Source of the DNA: Nostoc sp. FACHB-280
GTDB lineage: Bacteria; Cyanobacteriota; Cyanobacteriia; Cyanobacteriales; Nostocaceae
Assembly (NCBI RefSeq): GCF_014697615.1
Contig: NZ_JACJSD010000012.1
Coordinates: 1-64,000, forward strand
DNA: 64,000 nucleotides
Direction: 5' to 3'
Below, piece after piece: positions 27,029-37,144 of the stretch. The stretch's first letter is position 1, and each line of letters starts with the position of its first letter. A program made the position numbers and the translations under genes. The notes under the pieces were generated by a model. The model saw nothing but the letters and a program-made list of their open reading frames with translations. It was not told the origin of the DNA and made no database searches.

Positions 27029-29692
27029 TCAAAACGTCCAAGAAATAGTACCTTGGACTGTAAATGGTTCACCATAAGAGACTCGCAAACGATTGAAAGA
27101 ATTTTCAAAATAGTCTACGTCAAAGAGGTTTCTGATATTGATTGCAGCACGGAATCCGTCTTGTTTGTAGAAGACAGCAGCATTAGTTGTTACATAGCTA
27201 GGAACTTCAAATGTATTCCCATTATCTCCTGCGCGATCGCCCACATAAAACAATCCTAAACCGAAACCTAATCCCTGCAAATTGCCTCGTTGAATTTCGT
27301 AGGTTGTCCATAAACTAGCAGCATGAGGAGTTGTCTGGAGTACGCGACTGCCAACGGGAATGCTATTATCTGCTGTCACACGAGCATCGTTGTAGGCATA
27401 ACTAGCAAAGACATTCCATCCCGGTAAAATTTCCCCAGCAATGCTGAATTCTAGACCTTGACTGCGCTGTTCTCCAGTTTGAATCGAAAAGCCAACATTA
27501 TTGGGATCGTCAGTTAAAACATTCGATTGGGTAATGTCATAAAAAGCTAGGGTAGTTGAAAGCCGACTATTCAAATCTGCTTTTACCCCAACCTCATACT
27601 GTGTACCCCTTGTAGGTTCAAATTCCCTACCGTCAAAGGCTCTACCAATCGCTGGCTCAAAGGAGCGACTGTAGTTGGCATACAGAGAAATCGGTTGGAT
27701 TGGCTGATACACAATGCCCACACGCGGACTCCAAGCACTAACAGTTTGACTGCTTTCTGTACCCGCAAGAAAGTCTTGGTCAGTTTGGGTGAAGACATCA
27801 AATCGGCCGCTGACGAGTAGCTTTAAATTATCTGCGATCGCTACTTGATCTTGTAAGACAATCCCAAGCTCATCAGTTACTGTTTTAGTATCAAGCTCAA
27901 ATGTCACATCTCCACGCGCTTGACCGTAAACAGGATTAAAGATGTCAATAGATGCGCCTGATCTACCTGTAAATTTTAAGGTATTGTTTAGCCTACCTAA
28001 ATCGACACCAAATAGTAATTGATGCTTGATTGAACCCGTATCAAACTTACCAATTACATTCGTTGTCAATCTAAAGTCACGATACCGATCATTGAAATCG
28101 TTGGATGTTCTCAGGAGTGTCCGATTATCAGCTAAAAGGCGAGTACCGATATTGACTCCAGAAGCATCATAGTTCAGGTATCCATATCGAAAAGTATTAT
28201 TAATCGACCAATTCTCATTAAATTTATGCTCTAAGCGATATCCAATCCTGGCATTTGTCACATCCAGGTCGCCTTCATTTGTAATCCGGCTCCGGGGTAT
28301 TTGACCATTAGGATTTGTAAAGATGGTTCCCAATGCAGGTAAGCCCAAATTGTAGTCTTCCTGCTCTAGATATTTATAAGTTGCTTCAATGGCCAGATTT
28401 GTATTCTCGGTTAATGCCAAACTCAAAACAGGTGCAATTACTAAGTTTCTCGTTTGACTGCGGTCAGTAAAAAACCCTTGATCCCGATAAGATGCGTTCA
28501 GTCGATATAGAGCCTTCTTATCTTCGTCCAATGGCCCAGACAAATCCACCTCACCACGATAAAAATCAAAACTACCTACAGTTGCTTCGACAAAATAGTA
28601 AGGATCTCGTAGAGGCTGTTTTGTGACAAAGTTGACTGTTCCCCCTGGAGAGGTTGATCCAAATAAAACTGAGTTGGGGCCTTGCAAAACTTCGATTCTT
28701 TCGATTCCTGTCAGATCAGGCCCAACATTAGAACCAAAACCATTAGTCTCTTTAATCCCATCAAGAGTAGGTTGGCTAAGAAATCCTCGCACTCGCAACC
28801 GCAATGAGTCAAAGTTAGAAGGTGCGGAGTTACGCACACTGGGAGCATTCAAAAGCGCGGTGGAAGTATCAGCGCGTTGATCCCGCAACACTTCTTGGGG
28901 AATAATCTGAATCGATTGGGGAATATCTCGCAGTGGTGTATCCGTCCGCGTCACCGTACTCGCTTCCGGTACACGATATGTATCTTGTTCTCCCGTTACT
29001 ACCAACTCAATCGGTTCATCCGGCGGCGCTGATGGTGTTTCTGAAGGGGTTTCACTGGCTGGCTGTTCTGGTGCTGGCTGTGTGCTAGGTTGCATTGCCG
29101 TTGTTGTTGATGCTACAGCAAAAATCAAACCTGTATTATCATCAAACAACTCAACTGTCGGTGCTGCTTTCTCTCCCACTACAGTCACGCGCACAGTATT
29201 TGTATCAACATTGGTAACTGTGATTTCCGTAATTTCTGTCAGAGGTTTATCGGAGCGAAATGTGTAAGTATCACCCGATGGTAAACGCAACTGAGCGTTA
29301 GGAATGTCTGCAATAAAATTATTACCGCTACTACGATTAACAACTTGCAGTTGTTCTCCCGCAGTAGTCTCTAAAATGATCTCCACACCTTTATCTGTGG
29401 GAGTTGCTTTGACTCCTGTAATTGGTACAACTTGAGTCTGACTGTTGGGTTCTGGATTTGTAGGGGTGGTTGGTGTTTGTACCAACATCCAGGCGTTAGT
29501 CCCAGGTAGTTTGATTTCACTCAGTTGGGGAATATTATTAGTTAATTTTTTAGCTCTTAACTGTTCTCCCTTGAGAGCTAAGGGTTGGACTATTCCATCT
29601 TCTTCTACGTCCTCGGCTTTAACGGCAGTGCCAATCAAACAAACAATCGCACTTGTCAGCAAAAGGCTGCGAAATAATTGGTCTATTTTCAT
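27029..29692 (-). CDS. TonB-dependent siderophore receptor with AMIN domain
   Basis: This outer-membrane receptor imports a ferric siderophore using TonB energy. Starting at the ATG 29692 gives MKIDQLFRSLLLTSAIVCLI followed by GTAVKAEDV, a good Sec signal peptide, with GGGGA-like sequence upstream. The longer frame back to 29746 adds 18 residues that do not look like a signal peptide. An AMIN domain (ITGVKATPTDKGVEIILETT onward) precedes a Pro/Ser linker. Then come the plug domain (TDTPLRDIPQSIQIIPQEVL; GPNSVLFGSTSPGGTVNFVT) and a barrel ending in ISWTF with the terminal Phe. The fusion of AMIN to siderophore receptors is typical of cyanobacteria. The gene is divergent from the lipopeptide cluster about 1 kb away. 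Confidence 0.95.
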   Translation of the reverse strand: MKIDQLFRSLLLTSAIVCLIGTAVKAEDVEEDGIVQPLALKGEQLRAKKLTNNIPQLSEIKLPGTNAWMLVQTPTTPTNPEPNSQTQVVPITGVKATPTDKGVEIILETTAGEQLQVVNRSSGNNFIADIPNAQLRLPSGDTYTFRSDKPLTEITEITVTNVDTNTVRVTVVGEKAAPTVELFDDNTGLIFAVASTTTAMQPSTQPAPEQPASETPSETPSAPPDEPIELVVTGEQDTYRVPEASTVTRTDTPLRDIPQSIQIIPQEVLRDQRADTSTALLNAPSVRNSAPSNFDSLRLRVRGFLSQPTLDGIKETNGFGSNVGPDLTGIERIEVLQGPNSVLFGSTSPGGTVNFVTKQPLRDPYYFVEATVGSFDFYRGEVDLSGPLDEDKKALYRLNASYRDQGFFTDRSQTRNLVIAPVLSLALTENTNLAIEATYKYLEQEDYNLGLPALGTIFTNPNGQIPRSRITNEGDLDVTNARIGYRLEHKFNENWSINNTFRYGYLNYDASGVNIGTRLLADNRTLLRTSNDFNDRYRDFRLTTNVIGKFDTGSIKHQLLFGVDLGRLNNTLKFTGRSGASIDIFNPVYGQARGDVTFELDTKTVTDELGIVLQDQVAIADNLKLLVSGRFDVFTQTDQDFLAGTESSQTVSAWSPRVGIVYQPIQPISLYANYSRSFEPAIGRAFDGREFEPTRGTQYEVGVKADLNSRLSTTLAFYDITQSNVLTDDPNNVGFSIQTGEQRSQGLEFSIAGEILPGWNVFASYAYNDARVTADNSIPVGSRVLQTTPHAASLWTTYEIQRGNLQGLGFGLGLFYVGDRAGDNGNTFEVPSYVTTNAAVFYKQDGFRAAINIRNLFDVDYFENSFNRLRVSYGEPFTVQGTISWTF

Positions 29693-30766
29693 TGATGTCC
29701 CCATACCTAATAAAATCACCTGCTCGTTACCGAAGACGAACAGCAACTAGTGACAGTTATTGTCAACTAACTTTCAGTGAGTTTAATCATAGTATGAAGT
29801 AATACAAAACACAAGATAGTAGAGAATTTATTTCAATTAGCAGTCTATTATCTGGTTACAAATCGGGACTTATGCTGATGTAGTATGCTTGCTTGATACA
29901 CAGATTTAAACCATGATAATTGCTACAGTTACTTTCTCTAGAGAGAGTTAAGTGATATGTCAACCCACCAAAAATCTTGGGATAAATATATATAGTGGTC
30001 TATGAGATGAATGTTACTACGCATTTAATTGCTGATTCGTCAAGTTTTTACTATGTAGCCTAGCTTTAGACACAGGGGATTTCTCAAATAGGTAAAAATG
30101 ATGTTTTATAAGTTTATTGATAATTAATTAATATATTAACCCTATTGCTAAAGCAACTAATTCTCGTTAAGTTGATAGATGTTAAGTGAAAGTAAATCTC
30201 AATAATATTGAGACTTATTTTTAGAAGAAATCTTTGCAAATCAGACTTTGAGTGCTGTTAGTGGTTGACTCACGCAAGAGATAAACCCTTTGCAGTTGTA
30301 GCTAACAGGGTGATTTTATCTAACTCTGTTAAATTCAGGGGGTTAATTGCGGAGTTTCAGGCTTGGAGTATGTTCTGCACGAAAACCTTTGTTGGTAGCT
30401 GTTCTTAGGGGGTGCTAGATGGGAGGATTCCCAGGTAGGGTTAACTTGAATCGGGTATTCCAGAAAATGAGCTAACCCTGGCTAAACCTTGTAGTTTGCT
30501 CAGAGTCGGATATCGCCGTGATTGATTGTTGTTATGAAATTACCGCTCTGAATATTCGGTCTAGGATTTTGAGCAGTAAATACAGTTTTATTGCTGGTTC
30601 TTAACTGCTTATTTTTATCTGGGCAGATTTATAGCAGAAGGCAGGAGGAAAAGTCTTACTATTCCTGGCATTTAAGCTTTCAAATTGTCCTAACATATCT
30701 GACTACTGCTATATAAAGCCTAGATAAAAGTAAGTAGTGTATTAAAGTGCATCTAGTCATCTAAAA
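29693..30766. other. 1-kb non-coding region between the TonB receptor and the NRPS/PKS cluster
   Basis: No gene is apparent. A TGACA-gttat-TGTCA inverted repeat lies at 29751-29765, 59 bases upstream of the receptor start, and could be a regulator site. GGGTTA (30438-30443) faces TAACCC (30473-30478) in a relatively GC-rich patch (30330-30500) that may be a structured leader. A TAACTCTGTTAAATTC motif at 30321-30336 resembles one upstream of the transporter at 16823. CTACTGCTATATAA at 30703-30716 is shared with 18821. The two divergent promoters must lie here; I cannot place them with confidence and see no good Fur box. Confidence 0.5.
29751..29765. promoter_or_regulatory. possible operator (TGACA-N5-TGTCA)
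   Basis: A perfect 5-bp inverted repeat with a 5-base spacer lies shortly upstream of the TonB receptor gene. The arrangement suits a dimeric repressor or activator, but a short palindrome like this may be chance. Confidence 0.3.
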
Positions 30767-33700
30767 ATGAATCAATATTCTCATAGCTTTCAAGCAAGCG
30801 ATGTCTCCTCTGCGACAAGCCACACTAACGATGAGTTTCACCTCAGTAACTGTAAAACAGTTGTTGAACTTTTGGGTTGGAGAAGTTCTACCCAAGCAAA
30901 TCAAGATATCTTCACTTTTTTACTAGATGGGGAAACAGAACAAGCTCGGTTAACTTATCAAGAGTTGGATAGACTTGCTAGACGAACAGCTGCACAATTG
31001 CAAGCTATGGGTTTAACAGGGGAACGTGCTTTACTACTTTATCCGGCAGGACTAGATTTTTTAATTGCTTTTTTCGGGTGTTTATATGCGGGAGTTGTAG
31101 CTGTTACTGCTTATCCTCCGAGAAATCAGCGTAACACACCGAGAATCCAGGCGATCGCTCAAGATGCACAAGCCGCGATCGCATTGACAACAACGGATAT
31201 ATTATCGAATGTGCAGTCTTTAATGCACCAAAAGACTGATTTAGCATCGTTGCAATGGCTGACAACAGATAATATTGCCCCAGGAATAGAAGATAACTGG
31301 CAACAACCTCACATTGATCAAGATAGTTTGGCGTTTCTGCAATATACCTCTGGCTCAACGGGAACACCCAAGGGTGTGATGATTAGTCATGGAAACTTAC
31401 TGCACAATGCTCAAACAACTCGCCAATTTATGGAGCATTCGCCAGCCAGTAAGTTTGTGACTTGGCTACCGATGTACCATGATATGGGTCTAATTGGTGG
31501 GATATTGCAACCTTTGTATGGGGGTTTCCCTTGCATTATTATGCCGCCTGCGGCTTTTCTCCAACGTCCTTATCGTTGGTTACAGGCAATTTCTCACTAT
31601 CGCGGGACAACCAGTGGCGGCCCCAATTTTGCTTATGATTTATGTGTGCAGAAAATCACGCCTGAACAAAAAGCAACTCTTGACTTGAGTAGTTGGAGTG
31701 TAGCGTTTAATGGTGCAGAACCGATCAGACACGATACATTAGAGCGGTTTGCAGAGGCTTTTGCAGAGTGTGGTTTCCGCAAAGAAGCTTTTTATCCTTG
31801 TTATGGCATGGCTGAAACAACTTTGATGGTTGCTGGTGTACAGAAAGCTGCGCCACCAAAAATCAAAGCCGTGCAGAAGTCTGCATTAGCATCTCATCAA
31901 GTTGTAGAGTCATCAGTGGTTGGAGGGGACGATACATCTTACTTTGTCAGTTGTGGTCAAATTATTCCCGACCAGAAGGTAGTAATTACCAATCCAGACA
32001 CATTCAAGAGTTGTCAACCTGATGAAATTGGGGAAATTTGGGTATCTGGATTGAGTGTTGGTCAAGGATATTGGCATCGTCCAGCAGAAACCGCAGAGAC
32101 ATTCGGTGCTTATTTAGCAGATACAGACGAAGGGCCATTCCTGCGGACAGGAGATTTAGGTTTTTTGCAGGATGGAGAGTTATTTATTACAGGGAGAGCG
32201 AAAGATTTAATTATTATTCGTGGTCGCAATCTGTACCCCCAAGATATAGAATTAACGGCTGAACGCAGTCATTCATCCTTGCGTCCTGGTGCTAATGCCG
32301 CATTTACTGTATTAGTTAACAACGAAGAAAAGCTGGTAGTTGTACAAGAATTAGAGTTTCGCGCCAAACCAAATTTAGAAACAGTAATTAATACAATTCG
32401 TCAAGCGGTGACGGAAGAACACGAAGTACAAGTTTATGCAGTTGTCTTAATTAAACCAGGTACGATTTGCAAAACTTCTAGTGGTAAGATTCAACGCCGC
32501 GCCACTCGCGCACAGTTTGAGAATGAGGAACTGAATATAGTTGCCAGCAATATTTTAAAAGCTAGTGATATTGTCCAAGAGTCTATTCAATTACAGCGTT
32601 CTCAACTGTTGACACTGGCTATACAAGAACGTCAGACAGTTTTAGAACAATATTTGATTGCACAGATAGCCAATGTTTTAGCGATCGCACCAGATAATAT
32701 TCCTCCCCAAGCACCATTAAGCACTCTCGGACTAGATTCTTTAAAAGTATTTGAGTTGAAAAACCGGGTTGAGGTTGACTTAGAAGTAGAAATATCCATT
32801 GCAGACTTGTTTGCAGGAATGAGTCCGCGATCGCTGGTGACTAAAATCCTCACCCAAATCACGACGACTGAACTACCATCTATATCTCTCATCCAACAGC
32901 CAAAAAACACCTCAGTTCATCCCCTGTCCTTTGCTCAGCAAGGATTGTGGTTTATCCATCAACTTAATCCTGACTCTCCTACATATAATATTCCGCTAGT
33001 AATTCACCTCCAAGGTGGTGTGAACTTAACAGCCTTGAGAGAAAGTCTCAACGTAATTATTCAACGACACGAAGTCTTACGGACAAGTTTTATAGAAATT
33101 GATGGACAAGTATCTCAAGTCATCAATCAAACTGTATTAGCAAATTTGACGATTGAAGATTTACGCTCACTACCAGAAAGCCAACGCCATTCAGCTGCAC
33201 AAAGTTTAGCAACAGAGTTTGCAAAGCAGCCATTTAACTTATCTGCGCCATCACTATTGCGTGCTAAATTAGTGCAATTAAATGATAAAGATTATCAATT
33301 GTTAGTAACTCTGCATCATATAATTGCCGATGGTTGGTCGATTGGGATTTTGATTCAAGAACTAGCCGCACTCTATGAAGCATTTTCCAACAACAAGCTC
33401 TCGCCACTGGCGGAATTACCCATCCAGTATCAAGATGTGGTTTATTGGCAACAAAAATGGATTAATTGCGATCGTCTTCAATCATTATTAGCTTATTGGC
33501 AACAAAAATTGCAGGGTGAGCTACCTGTACTAAATTTACCTACAGACCATCCACGTCATCCAGTACAAACCTTCCAAGGCGCTCAAGCCAAATTAGTTCT
33601 TTCTCCCACACTTACAGAAGCACTAAAGCATTTGAGCCTTCAGCAGGAAGTAACTCTGTTTATGACCTTGCTTACAGCCTTCAAAATCTTGCTGTATCGC

Positions 33701-36181
33701 TACACAGGTCAGACTGATATTGTCGTTGGTTCACCCATTGCTCATCGTCACAAAACCGAAATTAACTCTTTAATTGGGCTGTTTGTCAATGTTTTAGTGT
33801 TGCGTACAGACCTATCTGGCGATTTGAGTTTTCAGGAGTTGCTAACGCGGGTGAAAGCCACAGCTTTAGAAGCTTATGTTCATCAAGACTTACCTTTTGA
33901 AAAATTAGTAGAAGCACTACAACCCAACAGAGACCTCAGCTACAATCCTCTGTTTCAGGTGATGTTTGTTCTCCAGAACCTGCCTAAACCCAACCTAAAT
34001 CTATCTGATGTATCCGTTCGGTATGAAGAAGGACACAACAGTACATCCAAGTTTGATTTGACATTGTTTATGGAGGATTGTGAATCAGGGTTAATTGCAA
34101 CTTGTGAATATAACACAGATTTGTTTAATCCAGATACCATTACCCGAATGTTGAGGCATTTCCAAACTTTATTGGAAAGTATAGTTAGCAATCCCCAACA
34201 ACCCATAGTAGAGTTAAAATTACTCACGCCACCAGAAATACAACAGTTATTAGTAGATTGGAATAAAACTCAGACAAACTACCACCAAGATAAGTGTATT
34301 CATCAACTGTTTGAAGCACAGGTAGAGCAAACACCAAATGCTGTTGCAGTCATATTTGAAAATCACCAATTAACCTACAAAGAGGTTAATGAACAAGCCA
34401 ATCAGATAGCAAATTATTTACAAGAAATAGGAGTAAAACCAGACGATATTGTTGGTGTCTGTATGCAGCGCAGTCTAGAACTCGTACCTGCATTACTAGC
34501 AATTCTCAAAGCGGGTGGTGCTTACCTACCTTTAGATCCTACCTATCCAAAAGAACGCTTGGCATTCATGTTAACAGATGCTCAAGTATTGGTGCTATTA
34601 ACCCAGTCATATCTAGTCAATGATTTACCAGCATATCAAGAGAAATTGATCTGTATAGACACCCAAAGTAGAGAATTTGCCAATTACAGTTGCCAAAATC
34701 TGACCGCGAAAGACCTAAATCCAGAAAATTTAGCTTATGTAATTTATACTTCTGGTTCTACAGGTAATCCTAAAGGAGTGATGAATACTCATTTAGGTTT
34801 GAGCAATCGCTTACTGTGGATGCAAGATGCTTATCAATTAACATTATCTGACCGGGTTTTACAAAAAACTCCTTTTAGTTTTGATGTTTCAGTTTGGGAA
34901 TTCTTCTGGCCTTTGTTGACTGGTGCAAGTTTAGTTGTAGCGAAACCTGGTGGTCATCAAGATACGTGTTATCTAGCCGAACTTATATCACAACAAAAAA
35001 TAACTACACTTCACTTTGTTCCTTCTATGTTACAAGTTTTTTTGGAGGAACCAAGACATCAAAACTGTCAGAGTATCAAGCGGGTTATTTGTAGCGGAGA
35101 GGCTTTGTCTTTTGATTTGCAACAAAGATTTTTTCAGAGTTTTCAAGCAGAATTGTATAACCTCTATGGCCCAACAGAAGCATCTATTGATGTGACAGCA
35201 TGGCGCTGTAAATCTGCAAATAATGAAAAAATTGTGCCTATCGGTTGGCCAATTGCTAATACACAGATATTTATTCTAGATAAACATTTACAACCTGTTC
35301 CTATTGGAGTACCAGGTGAGTTACATATTAGTGGCGTAGGATTAGCAAGAGGCTATTTGAATAAACCAGAGTTAACAAAAAGCAAGTTTATTTGTCATAA
35401 ATTTGATGCTTTTGAATTAGATTCAGAGTTTCATCTACCAAAACGCCTTTACAAAACAGGTGATTTAGCACGCTATCGCTCAGATGGAAACATAGAATTT
35501 TTAGGTAGAATAGATTACCAAGTAAAAATTCGTGGTTTCCGGATAGAGCTAGGAGAAATTGAAGCTTTATTAGAGCAACACCCACAAGTACGAGAAACAG
35601 TAGTAGTAGCTAGGGAAGATACACCAAATGATTGTCGCTTAGTTGCATATCTAGTTCCCCATCAACAAGCTACATTATCTGTTAACAAATTACGGGATTT
35701 TCTCAAAGAGAAATTACCTGAATATATGCTTCCTTCTGCCTTTATGGTGTTAGATACTTTACCTTTGACACCGAATGGCAAAGTAAATCGGCGTGCTTTA
35801 CCAGTTCCAGAAGTAACACGACCAAAATTAACCACTACTTATCAAGCACCCCAGTCAGCAATTGAACAAAAAATTGCCAAGCTGTGGCAAGAAGCTCTCA
35901 ATCTTGAACAGGTAGGTATTCATGATAATTTCTTTGACCTTGGTGGACATTCACTATTAATGCTAAAAATAAATAATCAACTACGGGCCATGTTACAGCA
36001 AGATATATCAGTTGTGACGCTATTCCAGAACCCGACTATTTATTCTCTAGCACAATATTTAAGCCAAACAGAGGATGAACCTGCTTTTGATATGATACGC
36101 GATCGCATTCAAAAGCAAAAGGTAGCCCTGAATAAATATAACCAACTCAGAGCCAATCAAACTGGCAAATATCGTCATTAA
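30767..36181 (+). CDS. lipopeptide initiation NRPS: FAAL - ACP - C - A(Ser) - PCP
   Basis: This 1804-residue protein starts the assembly line. Residues 1 to about 590 are a fatty acyl-AMP ligase (TSGSTGTPKGVM near 194, WLPMYHDMGLIGG, YGMAETTLMV), which activates a free fatty acid. An ACP (LGLDSLK, Ser near 653) receives it. A condensation domain (about 717-1145, intact HHIIADG) joins it to the amino acid. The adenylation domain (about 1175-1680, YTSGSTGNPKG) has, by eye, pocket residues D-V-W-H-I-S-L-I-D-K, almost the serine consensus. A PCP (DLGGHSLL, Ser near 1727) ends the module. The predicted product is N-acyl-serine on the PCP. There is no clear Shine-Dalgarno before the ATG. It is the first gene of a co-directional cluster that runs to the window end. 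Confidence 0.93.
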   Translation: MNQYSHSFQASDVSSATSHTNDEFHLSNCKTVVELLGWRSSTQANQDIFTFLLDGETEQARLTYQELDRLARRTAAQLQAMGLTGERALLLYPAGLDFLIAFFGCLYAGVVAVTAYPPRNQRNTPRIQAIAQDAQAAIALTTTDILSNVQSLMHQKTDLASLQWLTTDNIAPGIEDNWQQPHIDQDSLAFLQYTSGSTGTPKGVMISHGNLLHNAQTTRQFMEHSPASKFVTWLPMYHDMGLIGGILQPLYGGFPCIIMPPAAFLQRPYRWLQAISHYRGTTSGGPNFAYDLCVQKITPEQKATLDLSSWSVAFNGAEPIRHDTLERFAEAFAECGFRKEAFYPCYGMAETTLMVAGVQKAAPPKIKAVQKSALASHQVVESSVVGGDDTSYFVSCGQIIPDQKVVITNPDTFKSCQPDEIGEIWVSGLSVGQGYWHRPAETAETFGAYLADTDEGPFLRTGDLGFLQDGELFITGRAKDLIIIRGRNLYPQDIELTAERSHSSLRPGANAAFTVLVNNEEKLVVVQELEFRAKPNLETVINTIRQAVTEEHEVQVYAVVLIKPGTICKTSSGKIQRRATRAQFENEELNIVASNILKASDIVQESIQLQRSQLLTLAIQERQTVLEQYLIAQIANVLAIAPDNIPPQAPLSTLGLDSLKVFELKNRVEVDLEVEISIADLFAGMSPRSLVTKILTQITTTELPSISLIQQPKNTSVHPLSFAQQGLWFIHQLNPDSPTYNIPLVIHLQGGVNLTALRESLNVIIQRHEVLRTSFIEIDGQVSQVINQTVLANLTIEDLRSLPESQRHSAAQSLATEFAKQPFNLSAPSLLRAKLVQLNDKDYQLLVTLHHIIADGWSIGILIQELAALYEAFSNNKLSPLAELPIQYQDVVYWQQKWINCDRLQSLLAYWQQKLQGELPVLNLPTDHPRHPVQTFQGAQAKLVLSPTLTEALKHLSLQQEVTLFMTLLTAFKILLYRYTGQTDIVVGSPIAHRHKTEINSLIGLFVNVLVLRTDLSGDLSFQELLTRVKATALEAYVHQDLPFEKLVEALQPNRDLSYNPLFQVMFVLQNLPKPNLNLSDVSVRYEEGHNSTSKFDLTLFMEDCESGLIATCEYNTDLFNPDTITRMLRHFQTLLESIVSNPQQPIVELKLLTPPEIQQLLVDWNKTQTNYHQDKCIHQLFEAQVEQTPNAVAVIFENHQLTYKEVNEQANQIANYLQEIGVKPDDIVGVCMQRSLELVPALLAILKAGGAYLPLDPTYPKERLAFMLTDAQVLVLLTQSYLVNDLPAYQEKLICIDTQSREFANYSCQNLTAKDLNPENLAYVIYTSGSTGNPKGVMNTHLGLSNRLLWMQDAYQLTLSDRVLQKTPFSFDVSVWEFFWPLLTGASLVVAKPGGHQDTCYLAELISQQKITTLHFVPSMLQVFLEEPRHQNCQSIKRVICSGEALSFDLQQRFFQSFQAELYNLYGPTEASIDVTAWRCKSANNEKIVPIGWPIANTQIFILDKHLQPVPIGVPGELHISGVGLARGYLNKPELTKSKFICHKFDAFELDSEFHLPKRLYKTGDLARYRSDGNIEFLGRIDYQVKIRGFRIELGEIEALLEQHPQVRETVVVAREDTPNDCRLVAYLVPHQQATLSVNKLRDFLKEKLPEYMLPSAFMVLDTLPLTPNGKVNRRALPVPEVTRPKLTTTYQAPQSAIEQKIAKLWQEALNLEQVGIHDNFFDLGGHSLLMLKINNQLRAMLQQDISVVTLFQNPTIYSLAQYLSQTEDEPAFDMIRDRIQKQKVALNKYNQLRANQTGKYRH

Positions 36182-36217
36182 TTTGGATACATTTCCAGCC
36201 TTTATTTAGAAATCAGC

Positions 36218-36223
36218 AAGGAG
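36218..36223 (+). promoter_or_regulatory. Shine-Dalgarno for the methyltransferase start
   Basis: AAGGAG stands nine bases before the ATG at 36233 and only three before an alternative TTG at 36227, so it selects the ATG. Confidence 0.7.
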
Positions 36224-36232
36224 AAATTGTTT

Positions 36233-36994
36233 ATGTATTTAGTTGAGAATGTTGCCAATTATAATCCTATTGCTTCCGTATATAACTCCTTCGCCAAAGA
36301 ACGAGAATTAGAAATTCTTGTTTTAGAAAACTTAATCTTACAAAACCTTTCTCCAGGAGCGCATATTCTCGATATTGGTTGTGCTAACGGACGTACAGTC
36401 TCACAACTGAATACTAGAGGCTATCAAACCACTGGTATTGATATTTCGGAAGAATTATTGCATATCGCCCAAACAAACTCACCTGAAAGTAAATTTATTC
36501 TTGGTGATATACGTGAATTAGAACTGCCAGCAATTTATGATGCAGTTATTTCCATTGATGTTTTTTGTCATCTTCTCAAGCTAGAAGAATTGACAAATGT
36601 CTTCCAAAAAGTATACGCGACACTAAACAATGGTGGCATTTTTGCGTTTACAACTCCACTTGCAGATGAAATTTGGAATACAACATCACCAGAGCAGGGG
36701 TCAGATATTGAATGGTTTAATAAAATTGATGTCAGAGATAATTATGTATATTTGGAAAGATACTATAGCCATAACCAAGAAGAAAAACTCAGGAAAATTA
36801 AGTTCACTGGCTTTAAATTGATCAATGCAGTTTGGCAGCGTTCCGATAGTGATATGCTAGTAAAAGACTATTCTATCTCAGAAATTAAATCTGCTTTATT
36901 AAATGCAGGTTTTAGAGAAATTGAACAATATGATTCTAAAGATTTTGGAGATGATAGTCCAGTAATCTTTGTCTGCCGTAAGCTATCCGTTTAG
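36233..36994 (+). CDS. SAM-dependent methyltransferase, class I
   Basis: The protein of about 253 residues has the Rossmann SAM-binding motif HILDIGCANGRTVSQL and the acidic strand TGIDISEELLHIA, followed by FILGDIRELELP and a motif IV region (YDAVISIDVFCHLL). Lying between the first NRPS and the extender-unit cassette, it may O-methylate hydroxymalonyl-ACP (the FkbG role), or an O or N atom of the growing chain. FkbG itself belongs to a different methyltransferase family, so the role is inferred from position only. The start is the ATG at 36233, set by the AAGGAG. Confidence 0.85.
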   Translation: MYLVENVANYNPIASVYNSFAKERELEILVLENLILQNLSPGAHILDIGCANGRTVSQLNTRGYQTTGIDISEELLHIAQTNSPESKFILGDIRELELPAIYDAVISIDVFCHLLKLEELTNVFQKVYATLNNGGIFAFTTPLADEIWNTTSPEQGSDIEWFNKIDVRDNYVYLERYYSHNQEEKLRKIKFTGFKLINAVWQRSDSDMLVKDYSISEIKSALLNAGFREIEQYDSKDFGDDSPVIFVCRKLSV

Positions 36995-37144
36995 CAATAA
37001 TAAATATCAATCCTAAAAATAAAGTTTAAATAGATTGATATTGCTAAACAGAGATAAATCTTTAGAGGTTATTCATCCTTCTATCATGCAAGGTCGGCAA
37101 TCATTCTCGCTGATTTTAAGTGAGAATTTGGGAGTTTATCAATA

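Noticed and set aside
29693-29746. Eighteen-residue N-terminal extension of the TonB receptor
   Set aside because: It would bury the signal peptide; the ATG at 29692 gives a clean Sec signal with an upstream purine-rich site.
27053-29750. Several plus-strand frames opposite the TonB receptor
   Set aside because: The receptor frame is continuous with recognisable domains; these are shadows.
30119-30137. AT-rich GATAAT-containing stretch that could be a Fur box upstream of the NRPS cluster
   Set aside because: Only about half of the positions agree with the 19-base iron box, no better than expected in AT-rich DNA.
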